From NCBI GenBank assembly GCA_009801015.1, contig VHZZ01000125.1, forward strand, positions 258,937 through 280,096: a stretch of 21,160 nucleotides of DNA. Direction: 5' to 3'. Below are positions 7,489 to 17,530 of the stretch, piece after piece; the first letter of the stretch is position 1, and each line of letters opens with the position of its first letter. The translations under genes were made by a program, and so were the position numbers. The notes beneath the pieces are model-generated. The model ran no database searches and had not been told where the DNA came from. It was given only the letters and a program-made list of their open reading frames with translations. The DNA comes from Silene noctiflora. Taxonomy: Eukaryota > Streptophyta > Magnoliopsida > Caryophyllales > Caryophyllaceae.

Positions 7489-8403
7489 CATGTTTTCGTA
7501 AAATGATAACCATTTTATCTATGATTAAAGTCATTTCTAGTAGTGAAATATTTTATATGATTTGTGACCATTTTGTTATTATTTTTGTGTCGGTACTCAT
7601 TTTATTTGAACCGTAAAATGGTTTCATAATAACTTATTGTAAAACCATATTTTTAGAACATTTAGCCTTGTCATATTATTATTTTGAAATGGTTGTATCC
7701 GTTTGTTTATTTATTATGCGAAAATATCAGTCAATTCAAATTTGATAATATTGGATAAGATCATAGTTAAGTGCATAGGCTATAATTAGACTTACACAAA
7801 TTGTTATGTAAGAAGGTCTCCATAATTTTTTTGCAGAATTAAGATTATACATCCAGTTGTATATAAGCATTGTACAATCAAGGTATAAGTATCTGAGTTT
7901 ATATGTATTTTTTCCGAGCTAATTCAAAGTTCGTAATTTTAATGTGTAAAGGATGATAGCTCATATACTTTTTTATTAAAGTTCATATTCTTTTAAATAA
8001 GACTCAGATAATTTATTACAAAACTCAAATTCTACACCATACAACTAATACAGCTGGTGGTATAGTCCATGAATTGAATTTTTTGTCAAACACGTTTGTG
8101 TACCACATTTTTAGTTTTAATACGGTTATATATGATTTTTTGGTTTATAAACGGGTTCTACATAATATGGATCGGATAGCAATTTTTACTAACATGTGTC
8201 GTCTTTACAACACACTTAAGAACCTAATAAGAGAAATTTTGACAACATTATATAATTCATAATTGTAAATAATCTGTATTAGTTTGTACATCAATTTAGG
8301 TTGATATGTTCTTAAACATCTTACATAAGACTATGTATGAATTCGTTTTACAATTATTAAGTATGTTATTGAAAACCCGTCTTATATAAGACTTACTCGC
8401 TGA
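7489..8403. other. AT-rich intergenic DNA with worn repeats
   Basis: No gene seen. 7500-7680 contains AACCATTTT and AAAATGGTT in both orientations, like the foldback element at 12822-12942. 7840-8060 carries ACATCCAG...TATA and scattered CTCA/GAGTTT words resembling the AT-rich repeat at 12160-12510, but too worn to delimit. Confidence 0.3.
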
Positions 8404-8977
8404 AAGCATGGATGTATTATTATTAGATATATTAATGTTTTAGGAGTAAACAAAATTAGTAGTTATGGCGGCAGGATTTATTTAACAGAAATTGAACCGA
8501 CTAAAAAGCAACAAATAGAGTATGGTGTCATATTCTAATGTCGGAATTTCTAAATTTGCGGAACATGAAATAATGAGTAATTGCTTAATTAATTAGTTCA
8601 TACATGCATGCCATGTTAATAGATCTTGTATTATTAGTTATCACATGGTAGTTGGTGGAAGACAATTTCTTGAATTAACTTATCAAATAAATATGGAATT
8701 AGATAATTTAAAAGCACACCATAAATTATATATATGCTTCGGTGCTAAACTTTCCATTTTGTTTCCAAGTTTCGAGTGGTAATTTATCGGTAATGTGAGA
8801 TACTCACTTGTGAACTCGTGATAACTAAATTCGGAAGAAAGTCCGGGTTGATAAAATTGTTACAAGCATGGATGTATTATTATTAGATATATCACTTTCT
8901 TCTGTTTTGGTGTCTGAAACACTTATAAATAGATTTAGTTAATGTTTTCACTAAATTCGGAAGAAAGTCCGGGTTGA
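8404..8977 (+). repeat. interleaved direct repeats (29 bp and 28 bp)
   Basis: A perfect 29-base word starting AAGCATGGATGTATTATTAT occurs at 8404-8432 and 8864-8892. A perfect 28-base word starting ACTAAATTCGGAAGAAAGTC occurs at 8824-8851 and 8950-8977. The second copy of the first word lies between the two copies of the second. No gene is present. Confidence 0.75.
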
Positions 8978-9802
8978 AAAACTTTAATTAAATAAACTTG
9001 GTTAATATCTTTACTGAACTCGTGTAGAGACGGTTAATCACAAAAATCATTTCGGTATTTTAAAAGAATAAGGGGTGGTCGACTTGTTAGGGGTGCCCGG
9101 TTTACACAAGATCAATCCATCTTCTTCAATTTCTTCTTTTCTTTTCTTACAAGATTGACGAAAATATCTACCACTTTGTTTGTATTTCAAAGTTGGTAGC
9201 TTTGAATTACATTATCAATCCATCTCCATATCCAAATCTCCGATATCCAAACCGGGCCACATTCAGTATGATGTTAGCTTAGGATTACTTTATCGATGTC
9301 GATAGCAACATTGCACAACATAAATTAAACCAATAGGTTCCATCAAAACGATGAATCTCCAGAATATCATATTATTTCACATTATACATGTAAGAGGGTG
9401 ATATCGAATCATACCAGCATAACTCTGTTCTTATCCTTAAAATTAGATTAGAAAACAACAAGATAATGTTTTCTTTTTAGAATAATTAACAAGGTAATGC
9501 TTGATCAAAGTTTAAATCTACCCTATCCCCACATAGATAAAAAGAAAACTTAGAGGAAAATGTCAATTTGACCAAGTGGTATAAAACTACACATGAATTA
9601 ATCAAAAATTATGAATGTGCATAAATAATACTTTTGACCAAGTTGACCATGAAAAAATGCGGCTAGCCGCCAATGCCAAATGTAGTCCATGCTACTTTTG
9701 ACAGTCCCACTTGCCCTACTTCTACTTTTGTTCAAGCCTTGATCATTAACTCAACCAAAATAATTTGTATTCACGAATTCTCGTTAAAAACGTGCATTAT
9801 CA
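8978..9802. other. intergenic DNA, no gene seen
   Basis: Moderately AT-rich, with a TTCTTCAATTTCTTCTTTTC tract near 9121 and TTTGACCAAGT words near 9569 and 9634. No ORF with family features and no delimited repeat. Confidence 0.3.
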
Positions 9803-9817
9803 ATCACAAGCTAAAAA

Positions 9818-9929
9818 GAGAACAAGAGCTAGCTTAAGTGGTAAGAGCTCTCTTACCCCAACCATAAAGTTGGGGGTTCGATTCTCACCCGCGACATAGT
9901 GCGCTCATTTGAACCAAAAAAAAAAAAAA
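9818..9929 (+). mobile_element. short tRNA-derived SINE
   Basis: A tRNA-like head contains a box A (TAGCTTAAGTGG, 9830-9841) and box B (GGTTCGATTCT, 9875-9885) of the RNA polymerase III internal promoter. A 15-base run of A ends it. Flanking perfect 15-bp direct repeats ATCACAAGCTAAAAA at 9803-9817 and 9930-9944 are the target duplication. The body before the tail is only about 97 bases, which is very short for a SINE. The intact duplication argues for a fairly recent insertion. Confidence 0.88.
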
Positions 9930-9945
9930 ATCACAAGCTAAAAAC

Positions 9946-10102
9946 AGATAGTGTTCTTTTCATAATATGTAAGTGACACTATCTATGAAGTGCTTCATTT
10001 CTCCCCCACGTACCCTCTTATTTGCCTTATTATGAAAGATGAGAGAGAGACTATTTGTCTTCAGTTTGTGACGGATAGTGTCCGTCACAAACAAGACGCT
10101 TT
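9946..10102 (-). mobile_element. foldback MITE with GTGACGGA hairpin, copy 1
   Basis: The right end is AACAAGACGCTTTG, preceded by a perfect 12-base stem with five-base loop (10064-10092, arms GTTTGTGACGGA and its complement). The left end is a second inverted repeat (AGATAGTGT at 9947, ACACTATCT at 9976). The terminal word CAAAGCGTCT recurs at 18264 and 13258. No coding sequence. The superfamily is not determined. Confidence 0.5.
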
Positions 10103-11367
10103 GAACAGTATTATGTCTAATACAAACTATTCATTTCAAAGAATAGATTTTAGCTACCCGATTGACCCTAATGCAAAATGACCCATTATTTTGGGTTGAA
10201 ACCCGGCCCAAGCTGTTGGATCAAAAATAATTAAAAAATATTATATTTTTATGTTATAATTTAAATCATAATACGGAATAGAAACATAATTAATACAATA
10301 TTTTAAATTAAAAATTTAATTTAAAAATTAATTTTATATAACTTTTATATCAATTAATAATAAAAAAAAACTATTAAAATAATTTTATTTTTATAAAGCT
10401 TTAATAAAAGTAAAATAATAACGAAGATAATTATATTATCAATATTTAATATGATTTAAATTAAAAGGTATTTTTTTAGGGTTAAAAATGGTAAAATAGA
10501 AGACGCTAAAGACTTTTCTTTGACCTGTTTTCTACCCTAACCAGACCCGAGTCTCGTATGACCAAACTATTATTTTGACTCAAGACTTGAACCACCCGAC
10601 CCATTTCAGAGGTCTATGTATGATTGTAATAAGAGCAACCATGATGCACTCTATCTGCTAGCTTGGGGTTCTAACAATGATATACAAACTTTTATAATAT
10701 CGAACTCGACCACTTGTTTAAGATAGATGAACCATATCGCAATTAATATAAGGAGTCTTTCGTTCAAGATGCTAGAATTGAAATGTGATACAAATAAAAA
10801 AAAAGCCTATATTAGTACGAAGTTGTTTGACTTTTAAAGGAGAATAAAAAAGGCATACGGTTATAGAGGTTATAATGATCAATTTAGATACCATTAAGGA
10901 TCCAACTTTATTCGAAATTAAGTAAATAATTTAACCAAATATCAGAAATAATCAGAATAATCTAACTCATATCAATCTATTCCGAAACACGCAATCAAAC
11001 AAACCCTAAGTATTCTGAAATAGTATATCTAGTCGATAGTTCACTAGGTCAACTACGGAGTGGGTCAACATTTTACTAAATTTAAAATATAAATTAATTA
11101 ATTCCAAAGTATAAATTGGGATATGTTTTTATAAAATTTGAATATTTTCGTTCCCCATTAACACAAGAAATGCGTTACGTACTTGGCTACTAAAGAATAA
11201 GGAATCGATCAGTAATAGTACAACACATAGACAATTTGAACCTATTAGATTGAATGAGAATGTCGTAGGTTTTGCATGGTTTAGGTCAATTTACGTTCCA
11301 CTAATGTTGGTGGCGGCCAATTAATTTTATCCACTAATCTATAACATGATTGCATGCATTTATAACT
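10103..11367. other. very AT-rich intergenic DNA, no gene seen
   Basis: 10230-10500 is almost pure A/T. It is bounded by GC-richer blocks with ACCCGGCCC (near 10201) and ACCCGACCC (near 10595), which may be the ends of an unclassified old element of about 450 bases. No target duplication could be found. Confidence 0.3.
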
Positions 11368-11369
11368 TA

Positions 11370-11581
11370 CTCCCACCGTCCCGGTTATTTGTTGTCCGAT
11401 TCCATTTTTTTGTGTCTTAATAAGTTGTTGTCCTTTCTATTTTAGGATTGTATTTCATGAGTAATTTGATCTTTCACATTTAATTTACTCCATTTATTAT
11501 CTTATAATTGACTCTCTCTCTCCTCTTTCTTTGGTCTTTATACTAAAAGCAAAGGACAATAAATGACTCGAACGGAGGGAG
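11370..11581. mobile_element. Stowaway (Tc1/mariner) MITE, 212 bp
   Basis: The left inverted end is CTCCCACCGTCCCGGTTATT and the right end is ACTCGAACGGAGGGAG. TA duplicates lie at 11368-11369 and 11582-11583. The length, ends and TA target fit Stowaway. No coding sequence. Confidence 0.85.
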
Positions 11582-11583
11582 TA

Positions 11584-12159
11584 CAGTACATCTACATTTT
11601 AAAGTTACCGACTAACGGTATTTATAATCTTTTTTTAAAGTTTGTCATGTTGTTAATACAAAATTGTATCTTTATAGGAGTAGTCATTTTGCACTCAAAT
11701 AATATAAAAATTATACTATTGATTTTTTTGGTGTATACCATATGGTATAGTTCAGATTTAAGTCGTGTATGATCATTAGGATGGTTAAAATCTTCCTCGT
11801 AAGTTTTAACACTATTGTATTTATAGGAATCGAATCTGAAACCTCTGATTAAGGTAGAACAACCAGTTATCAGTTGATCTACATGCTGATGGGTAATATA
11901 CTATTATTTCAAAAAAAAAATTTATCCATGTTTTATTTTATAAATTGTTTTAAAAAGCAATGTTTTTCTGTATTATTTATCGTTTATACATTTCTCTCGA
12001 ACTACTTTATCCAGTTATACATTCTCATGCAATATTTTACAAACTAGATCAAAGTTAATCTCTGTTATTAAAATAATACTCGATATATGTTTTTCAAATT
12101 TTCAGTGTAATTACTATACTTAACTACAAGTAACATTTATTATACATCTAACAGTAAGT
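11584..12159. other. AT-rich intergenic DNA, no gene seen
   Basis: The block near 11830-11900 (GAATCGAATCTGAAACCTCTG ... CAACCAGTTATCAGTTGATC) looks like a worn, inverted tRNA-type SINE head, but box A and B are too poor to call it. Confidence 0.25.
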
Positions 12160-12510
12160 GGATTATACATCCGATGTACTACCACCAATTTTATAGTTTC
12201 TGAGTATTATAATAAAGTTTTTGAGTTTTGTTTTAAAAATTATGAATTTTACTATAAAGTTTTTGAGTTTATTCACTCAAACATTAAGATAAAAAAATTA
12301 CAATAATACTCAAAAACATTACATACAAACTTAGTTAAATTTGTGTTTTGATGGAAAAAAAATAAAATCTAACTAATAAAATTTAATAAGCTAAAAAAAA
12401 TACACATATGCTCAAAAATAAATAAAGTTTGAGATAATAAGCTCAGAAAAAATACATATATGCTCAAAAACAAGTAAAATATAAGGTAATACATCCGATG
12501 TATTTTTTTT
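12160..12510. repeat. AT-rich repeat family, copy A
   Basis: Bounded by ATTATACATCCGATGTACTA (near 12162) and AATACATCCGATGTATTT (near 12488). Inside are repeated GCTCAAAAA, ACTCAAAAA and TTTTGAGTTT words. The same run of words occurs inverted at about 14344-15002. The class is unknown; no transposase or convincing terminal inverted repeat. Confidence 0.55.
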
Positions 12511-12520
12511 AAACGACTTA

Positions 12521-12690
12521 CTCCCTCCGTCCTGATTATTTGTTATCTATTTTCGTCCTTATATTACTAAAATCAGACAAGTTGATTATTGTTTATGAAT
12601 GACTAATTAGTGCATTTAATTTGATAATTGTGCTTTGTAAATAGAAAATTAATGATTGGTTGTCGGGTGAACCTATTCGATTTCTTGTCA
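12521..12690. mobile_element. solo left end of a Stowaway MITE
   Basis: TA then CTCCCTCCGTCCTGATTATT starts at 12519-12521, a standard Stowaway end. No matching right end is found within the next few hundred bases, so the copy is truncated. The right border given is nominal. Confidence 0.5.
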
Positions 12691-12821
12691 TCCATTTGCT
12701 TAAGGTGATTCGAAAAGTAGCACATTCCACGTACCCTAGAATCCCATTTTAAGCCTTTTGTTTGTTGTACGTCGGTCATATTGAATTTAGAGTAGGTCTT
12801 CTTTTAGACAATACGATGGAC

Positions 12822-12942
12822 AAATGTAACCATTTTACGATAAAATATTATCATGCACTGATTGTTTGTTAAAATATAATAACTTTAATTATAACCATTT
12901 TATTATTAAATGGTTATATTTTATTGTAAAATGGTTACATTT
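12822..12942. repeat. nested inverted repeat (foldback element)
   Basis: Outer arms of 27 bases (12822-12848 and 12916-12942) match at 26 positions and start AAATGTAACCATTTTAC. Inside the spacer, TATAACCATTT and AAATGGTTATA (12890-12900 and 12908-12918) form a perfect 11-bp stem that overlaps the outer arm by three bases. It may be a small MITE; no target duplication was identified. Confidence 0.65.
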
Positions 12943-13170
12943 TATTTTAGGGAAGGTTATTCTTGATTTTTTTTTTTTTTTAATTTTTTTTTTTAGGGAA
13001 GATTTTTCTTGAATTTTATAGGGTGCATGTATGATCCAACATGTGTGAGAGACCGATGTTGACCTTCTAAAGCACAAGAATATGAATATAAGTACTTTTC
13101 TTTTACCGATTCTGAATGTGAGAACATGAATCGAACATGAATAAAGTCGTACTTTTATTACAAATTCTCA

Positions 13171-13258
13171 TTAAAGACGGACACTATTCGTCATAAGATG
13201 AAAACGGATAATGCCCATCTCATAATATGCAAGTGGCCTGTCACAAACAAGACGCTTT
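13171..13258 (-). mobile_element. GTGACGGA-family MITE fragment, copy 2
   Basis: The right end TCACAAACAAGACGCTTT is the same as copy 1 (near 10100). The left part has GACGGACACTATTCGTC. Shorter and more worn than the other copies. Confidence 0.4.
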
Positions 13259-14150
13259 ATACTTCAAGTATGATTAGGAAATTAAGGATAATTTGTTCTA
13301 GTAACAAAAGTTGGAAAATAATGTTTTAAAGACACTTTTTTTTGCCGTTGATGAGGGTTACTCGTCTCTTTTATTGAGCGAATAAAATATTTCATTAATA
13401 AAAAATCGTATGACATATACAAAATAAGTTGAATGATAACTATCTATTATGAGAGAGGTCTCTCACTAATATTAATAATGAGAGACCGTTTCTCTTAACA
13501 ATTTGTGTAACTAAAAATTTGTTACAATTGTGCACATCCTCTATAATCCAAACTCTTGTTATAGAACTAAAATATAAATCAAGTACTCTACTTACTTCAA
13601 GTATGCAATGATAGAAAAATTATTACAAAAAAAATAATTCCTAATAAAAAAAAAATTACTTGGCTTTATTTTTAACGGTATATTCAAGTATAAATATATC
13701 GATAAACAGTGACGAATCTTAGGGTAAACGATAAGGGGTAAGGTTTAGCTAGACTATTGACTGTATGTCTAAATATTTAATATATAATCATAAATCACTG
13801 ATCTGTTTGGAAGTGCGGATGATAATTTTATACTGAAATATAAAAAATTAACGGGATAATTTCTCCTCCTATCATAATCAACACAAAGTCCTTCCTCGTC
13901 GACAAAACTCATAATTTTTAGGTTGAATTAAAATGGTACCCATTAATTGCTTACAAGACGTAATATTGAAACGTACATGAACCTAAATTTTTCTAAAACT
14001 TTAAAAACACGTAAGCTCACATGATCCTACTTATAATTGACCATGTGTCTTGTGTCACTTCAACAAAAGTTTTTGGACGACTAATTATGTAAACATGCAT
14101 CTATCAATATTTATAATGTTCATGTAAAAAGGAAAAAAATAACATACATT
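13259..14150. other. AT-rich intergenic DNA with a GAGAGACC hairpin
   Basis: No gene seen. GGTCTCTCA (13457-13465) and TGAGAGACC (13479-13487) form a perfect 9-bp stem with a 13-base loop, extended by imperfect GAGA/TCTC pairing. TACTTCAAGTATG occurs at about 13260 and 13592. Confidence 0.35.
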
Positions 14151-14163
14151 ACATATACGACAT

Positions 14164-14334
14164 GTTTACCCATGAGCACTTAGATCAACTGGCAAGGGGT
14201 TGTTCTACCTTAACCAGAGGTCTCGTGTTCGAGCCCTGGGAACGCAGCAGTGTTGAAACTCATGAGGGAGAGCTTTACCGCCCTAGTGGCCGGCTCGAAT
14301 CCGGATTAAACCGGATGGTTTACACAAAAAAAAA
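14164..14334 (+). mobile_element. tRNA-derived SINE
   Basis: The head reads ATGAGCACTTAGATCAACTGG (box A-like, 14181-14192), then GTTCGAGCCC (box B, about 14227-14236). A 3' body rich in CCGGATTAAACCGGATG precedes an A tail. Flanking 13-base words (14151-14163 and 14335-14347) beginning ACATATAC match at 12 positions and are the likely target duplication. The first 8 bases alone are identical, so the left border could be 14159. The ORF across it is chance. Confidence 0.8.
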
Positions 14335-14343
14335 ACATATACT

Positions 14344-15002
14344 ACATATCTACCTCATACTTTGTTTTTGAACATACGTATACTTATTCTGAGTATATTA
14401 CCTCAAATTTTATTTGTTTTTGAGCATAACTGCATTGTTTCTAAGCTAATATATTAAAGTATAGTAATTACACCGGAAATTTGACCGGACATTTTATGAG
14501 TTTTACCGTAATGTTTCTAAACTCAATATGTTTTAAGCTTAATGTTTAAGTGAATGAACTTAGAAATTTTACGGTAAAACTCATAATTTTTAAAACAAAA
14601 CTCAAATCCCCTATATACTAAAAGATTAACACATCTCTAAATTCTCCCTCTCAAATTTTCCGCCTAAGTGATATTCCTCTAAAACAATATTTATTTCCTA
14701 ATTAGTTAATGTTAACTATCTATATTTACAATTAAACAATATTTATGTCCTAATTAATTTTATAACATCAATTATTATTTAACTTTTATATAAATAAGGC
14801 TAATAAAATATCTCATTGAAATTATATATGCAAATGTTTTACCCTTTTCAAAATGGAGTTAAATTGCATTAGTTTGATTAATTGTAAAATTCTCAAATAT
14901 GTGTATCTAAAATACCGTACATTTGCACGGGAACTATACTAGTTTTTTATTATAATAATTACAAACTATACAACGAGTGATTGTATATCGGATATATAAT
15001 CT
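14344..15002. repeat. AT-rich repeat family, copy B (inverted to copy A), with nested insertions
   Basis: The reverse complement gives the same ordered words as copy A: TTGAGTTTTGTTTTAAAAAT, TTCATTCACTTAAACATTAAG, GCTCAAAAACAAATAAAATT. It is split by a Helitron at 14607-14942, and the SINE at 14164-14334 sits at its left edge. The outer word ATATATCCGATATACAAT (reverse strand, near 14985) matches the ACATCCGATGTA border of copy A. Confidence 0.5.
14607..14942 (+). mobile_element. non-autonomous Helitron (336 bp)
   Basis: Starts TCCCCTATATACTAAAAG after A at 14606. Ends with the hairpin CCGTACATTTGCACGG, then GAACTATACTAG, before T at 14943. These are the TC start, subterminal hairpin and CTAG end of Helitrons, inserted between A and T with no duplication. 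The sequence on each side joins into the AT-rich repeat it interrupts. No coding capacity. Confidence 0.82.
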
Positions 15003-15232
15003 AGTTGTTGATATAAAAGTTTCGGGTTAACATCAATGAAATAAGCCGCAATCGTTATCGTTGAAAACAAATGTATTTATCCAATCTTAGCATGCATGCA
15101 CTAGTGGTCCAGCACCTACATTTGTCGGGTTATTCTCCTTATTTAATCTCTTTATTAATTTGTCCATACTCCCAACAACAACAAATCTACTACAACAACA
15201 ATAAAGTCGTGTCAAAAGTAAATAAAAATATA

Positions 15233-15797
15233 CTCCCTCCGTCCCGGTCATTTGTTGTCCTTTTATTTTAGCACAAAGACCAAGAAAATTACTAAAAATA
15301 CCAATTTACCCTTTTACTTATGCATTAGTTCCATCGAGAAACTATCAGGCATTAGCTTTGCTAAGAAAAGGTGGGCCCAGATTTAAAAACTGGCTACCAG
15401 CTTTCATTTTTTTTGAAACAGGGGGACTGACTTGCATTTTGGAATCACGGTAGTCAGTGGCAGAGCCAGGATTTGAGTTCAGGGGGGGCGAAAATTTTTA
15501 GGGGGGGACGGATGGTTAATAATATAAGAGACACTCGGAAAAAATTCGAAAAATTTAACTAAAAACTTCGAAAAACTCAACCGCCAAGGGGGCGGCCGCC
15601 CCTGCTAGCCCCTCCCCCCCCTAGCTCCACCACTGACGGTAGTAAGAATTATCCAAATATTCAGACTCCCTTCAAAGTATTTTCTAGGGTTAGTATTGTC
15701 ATTGGACACTTTAATAGCATCCTAAAATAGAAAGGACAACAAATGACTGAGACATCTAAAAAAGGAAAAGGACAACAAATGATCGGGACAGAGGGGG
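15233..15797. mobile_element. Stowaway-type MITE, split by a hAT MITE
   Basis: The left end is CTCCCTCCGTCCCGGTCATT and the right end reads inverted as CCCCCTCTGTCCCGATCATT. TA lies at 15231-15232 and 15798-15799. Near the right end ACAACAAATGACTGAGACA occurs a second time, so the terminal region is duplicated. Without the nested insert it is about 376 bases, long for Stowaway. Confidence 0.75.
15455..15635. mobile_element. hAT-superfamily MITE (181 bp)
   Basis: The left end is CAGTGGCAGAGCCAGG and the right end, reverse-complemented, is CAGTGGTGGAGCTAGG. The flanking 8-bp direct repeats ACGGTAGT at 15447-15454 and 15636-15643 are exact. Eight-base duplications and CAG...CTG ends are hAT hallmarks. 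G-rich and C-rich runs lie just inside the ends. Confidence 0.88.
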
Positions 15798-15849
15798 TAA
15801 TTATTTTAGGATAGTGTATAAGAGATCATAATGTATAATTATTATGTAA

Positions 15850-16274
15850 GGAGCAAAAAACTGTGGATCTAGTCTACATTCTTGTTGCGGAAGTCCTAAC
15901 ATTAAAAGAAAATTTTAGCAGTTAAATACTTAGGAATTTCAAACCTAATAGTTGAAGTTGATAATTTATGCGTTATTAATTATTATATTCGCAGTACTTG
16001 GCAAATTATTTGGAAAATTTCAAGTATTATCAAAGATATGAAATTAGATCTTCATTTCTTTGAGGAAATGACTGTTAAACATTGTTTTCGTAAAGATAAC
16101 AAAATTGTTGATTTTATGGCTTCTATTGGACATTTATGTCCAACTTTTTCGAGGTGGTTTGATAACCGATGGCTTCAACTTACCTCGCTCATTTGAAATG
16201 ATGAGATAGGTTGGTCCTATCCTAAATGACTAACTTAATTTTCTTACCTGATCAAATAATAAAAAATAAAAAAA
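15850..16274 (+). mobile_element. 5'-truncated LINE (L1-type) remnant, 3' end
   Basis: Contains the end of an RNase H domain, a short 3' UTR with hairpin GATAGG-TTGGT-CCTATC (16205-16221), and an A-rich tail at 16258-16274. L1-type elements commonly insert as 5'-truncated copies. The left border is approximate and no target duplication was found. Confidence 0.7.
15861..16196 (+). pseudogene. LINE RNase H domain fragment
   Basis: The frame starting at 15915 gives LAVKYLGISNLIVEVDNLCV, typical of the plant LINE RNase H domain (RVT_3 type). Further on are FRKDNKIVDFMASIGH and the TGA at 16194-16196. The upstream part (AEVLTLKE, about 15882-15911) is in another frame, so there is a frameshift near 15911. 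The Asp of VEVD and the region around the last Asp of KIVDFMA are kept. Confidence 0.7.
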
Positions 16275-16868
16275 GCTGGATTGCTCAATTCAGTTTAAGA
16301 TCGACTATCATAAATCATCTTACAAAATCTATTTAAGCTCCAACAACAACAACAACAAGGTCTTAGTGTTTTAACATAGTTTAGGGTTGACTAACATGAA
16401 TCAATCACTCGAAACATGTTTCGGCTTGTATCCATCAATACGATGAAGGTACGTAAATAATTAAAGTAAAATACAATGAAATAAATTAAAGATGAACAAA
16501 ACAATTACGTTATAGAAATAAATCAAAGTAAAAACTAAAATTAAATAGTTAAAATAGGTTTATAAAACAATATAAGTACTAATATAAGTAAAAAAAAAAA
16601 AAAATTATTCAAGTGAAATGCTAAACATTATTTTAAAATTCGTAATACTCCTGTTTTAAGGAGGTTAAGCATTGCTCGATTTTATTTCTTTTATAATTGT
16701 CATCGATCTAGCCTATTAATAATAAATACTCCGTATATTATGTAACTTTTTTTTTTTTTTTTTAAAAGTCTAGTTTAAGAATAAAAACACGCAAGCAACA
16801 ACGCATGCATACAAAATTCAGGTGAAATGCTGACCATATGCTTCAGCATCTGTCCATATAAAACTATA
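16275..16868. other. AT-rich intergenic DNA with simple repeats
   Basis: No gene. Holds (CAA)n near 16341-16357, an A run near 16589-16603 and a T run near 16747-16763. Related words TCAAGTGAAATGCTAAACAT (near 16608) and CAGGTGAAATGCTGACCATA (near 16820) lie in the same orientation. Confidence 0.4.
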
Positions 16869-17530
16869 TTCACTAACTTATTGCCGCAACAAAATTGGTA
16901 ATATTTACTTTATGCCATTAAACAACCTTGAAAAATAAATTAATTTATTAAATAAAGTTTGAAAAAGAATCTTAACTTTATATTTTTTTAATTTGTAGAC
17001 ATCCTTCTAGGCAATAAACGGGCTTGGATTGAAACTTGATTTTCTATTTATATATATAAGTGAATTGACACGAATACAGTACGAGATTTATTGGCTCATG
17101 TCTATATTGTTAAACAACCTTGAAAATTAATGTTTTCACTAACTCATGACCACGGCAAAATTGGTAATAGTTGCTTTATGCCGTTAAACAACCTTGAAAA
17201 ATTAATTAATTTATTAATAAAGTTATGAAAAAATCTCAACTTTATATTTGTAGACATCATTATAGGCAATTAACAATTTGGTTAAGGCTTAATAACTCAT
17301 TTTTGTAATTGAATTGACGCGGATACAACAAAAGATTTAATTGGATCAGGTTTATTCGGATAAAATAATTTTTAAAACTCAACCGGCATGTCTTCACCAA
17401 TTTATTGTCGAAACAAAATTGGTAATACTTACTTTATGCCATTAAACAACCTTGACAAATTAATTAATTTATTAAATAAAGTTATGAAAAAGAATCTTAA
17501 CTTTATAATTTGTAGACATAATTCTAGCAT
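16869..17530 (+). repeat. tandem repeat, about 2.5 units of 258-266 bp
   Basis: Units start at 16869, 17135 and 17393 with TTCACTAAC or TTCACCAAT, followed by the shared run AAAATTGGTAATA, CTTTATGCC, TTAAACAACCTTGA, TTAATTTATTAA(A)TAAAGTT, CTCAACTTTATA or CTTAACTTTATA, TTTGTAGACAT. The third unit is cut short. A minor copy of TTAAACAACCTTGAAAA also appears near 17110, inside unit 1. Units have diverged by point changes and small indels. No ORF runs through. Confidence 0.82.

Noticed and set aside
9818..9900. tRNA gene
   Set aside because: Boxes A and B are present, but it has an A tail and a 15-bp target duplication and lacks a full cloverleaf, so it is a SINE.
11563..11772. 69-codon ORF on the plus strand
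   Set aside because: It starts inside the right end of a Stowaway MITE and continues in AT-rich DNA as a hydrophobic chance frame.
14162..14371. 69-codon ORF
   Set aside because: It covers the SINE and its poly-A tail; the Lys-rich end is the A tail.
16869..17530. CRISPR-like array
   Set aside because: The units are 260 bp, diverged and contiguous, with no unique spacers, in plant nuclear DNA.
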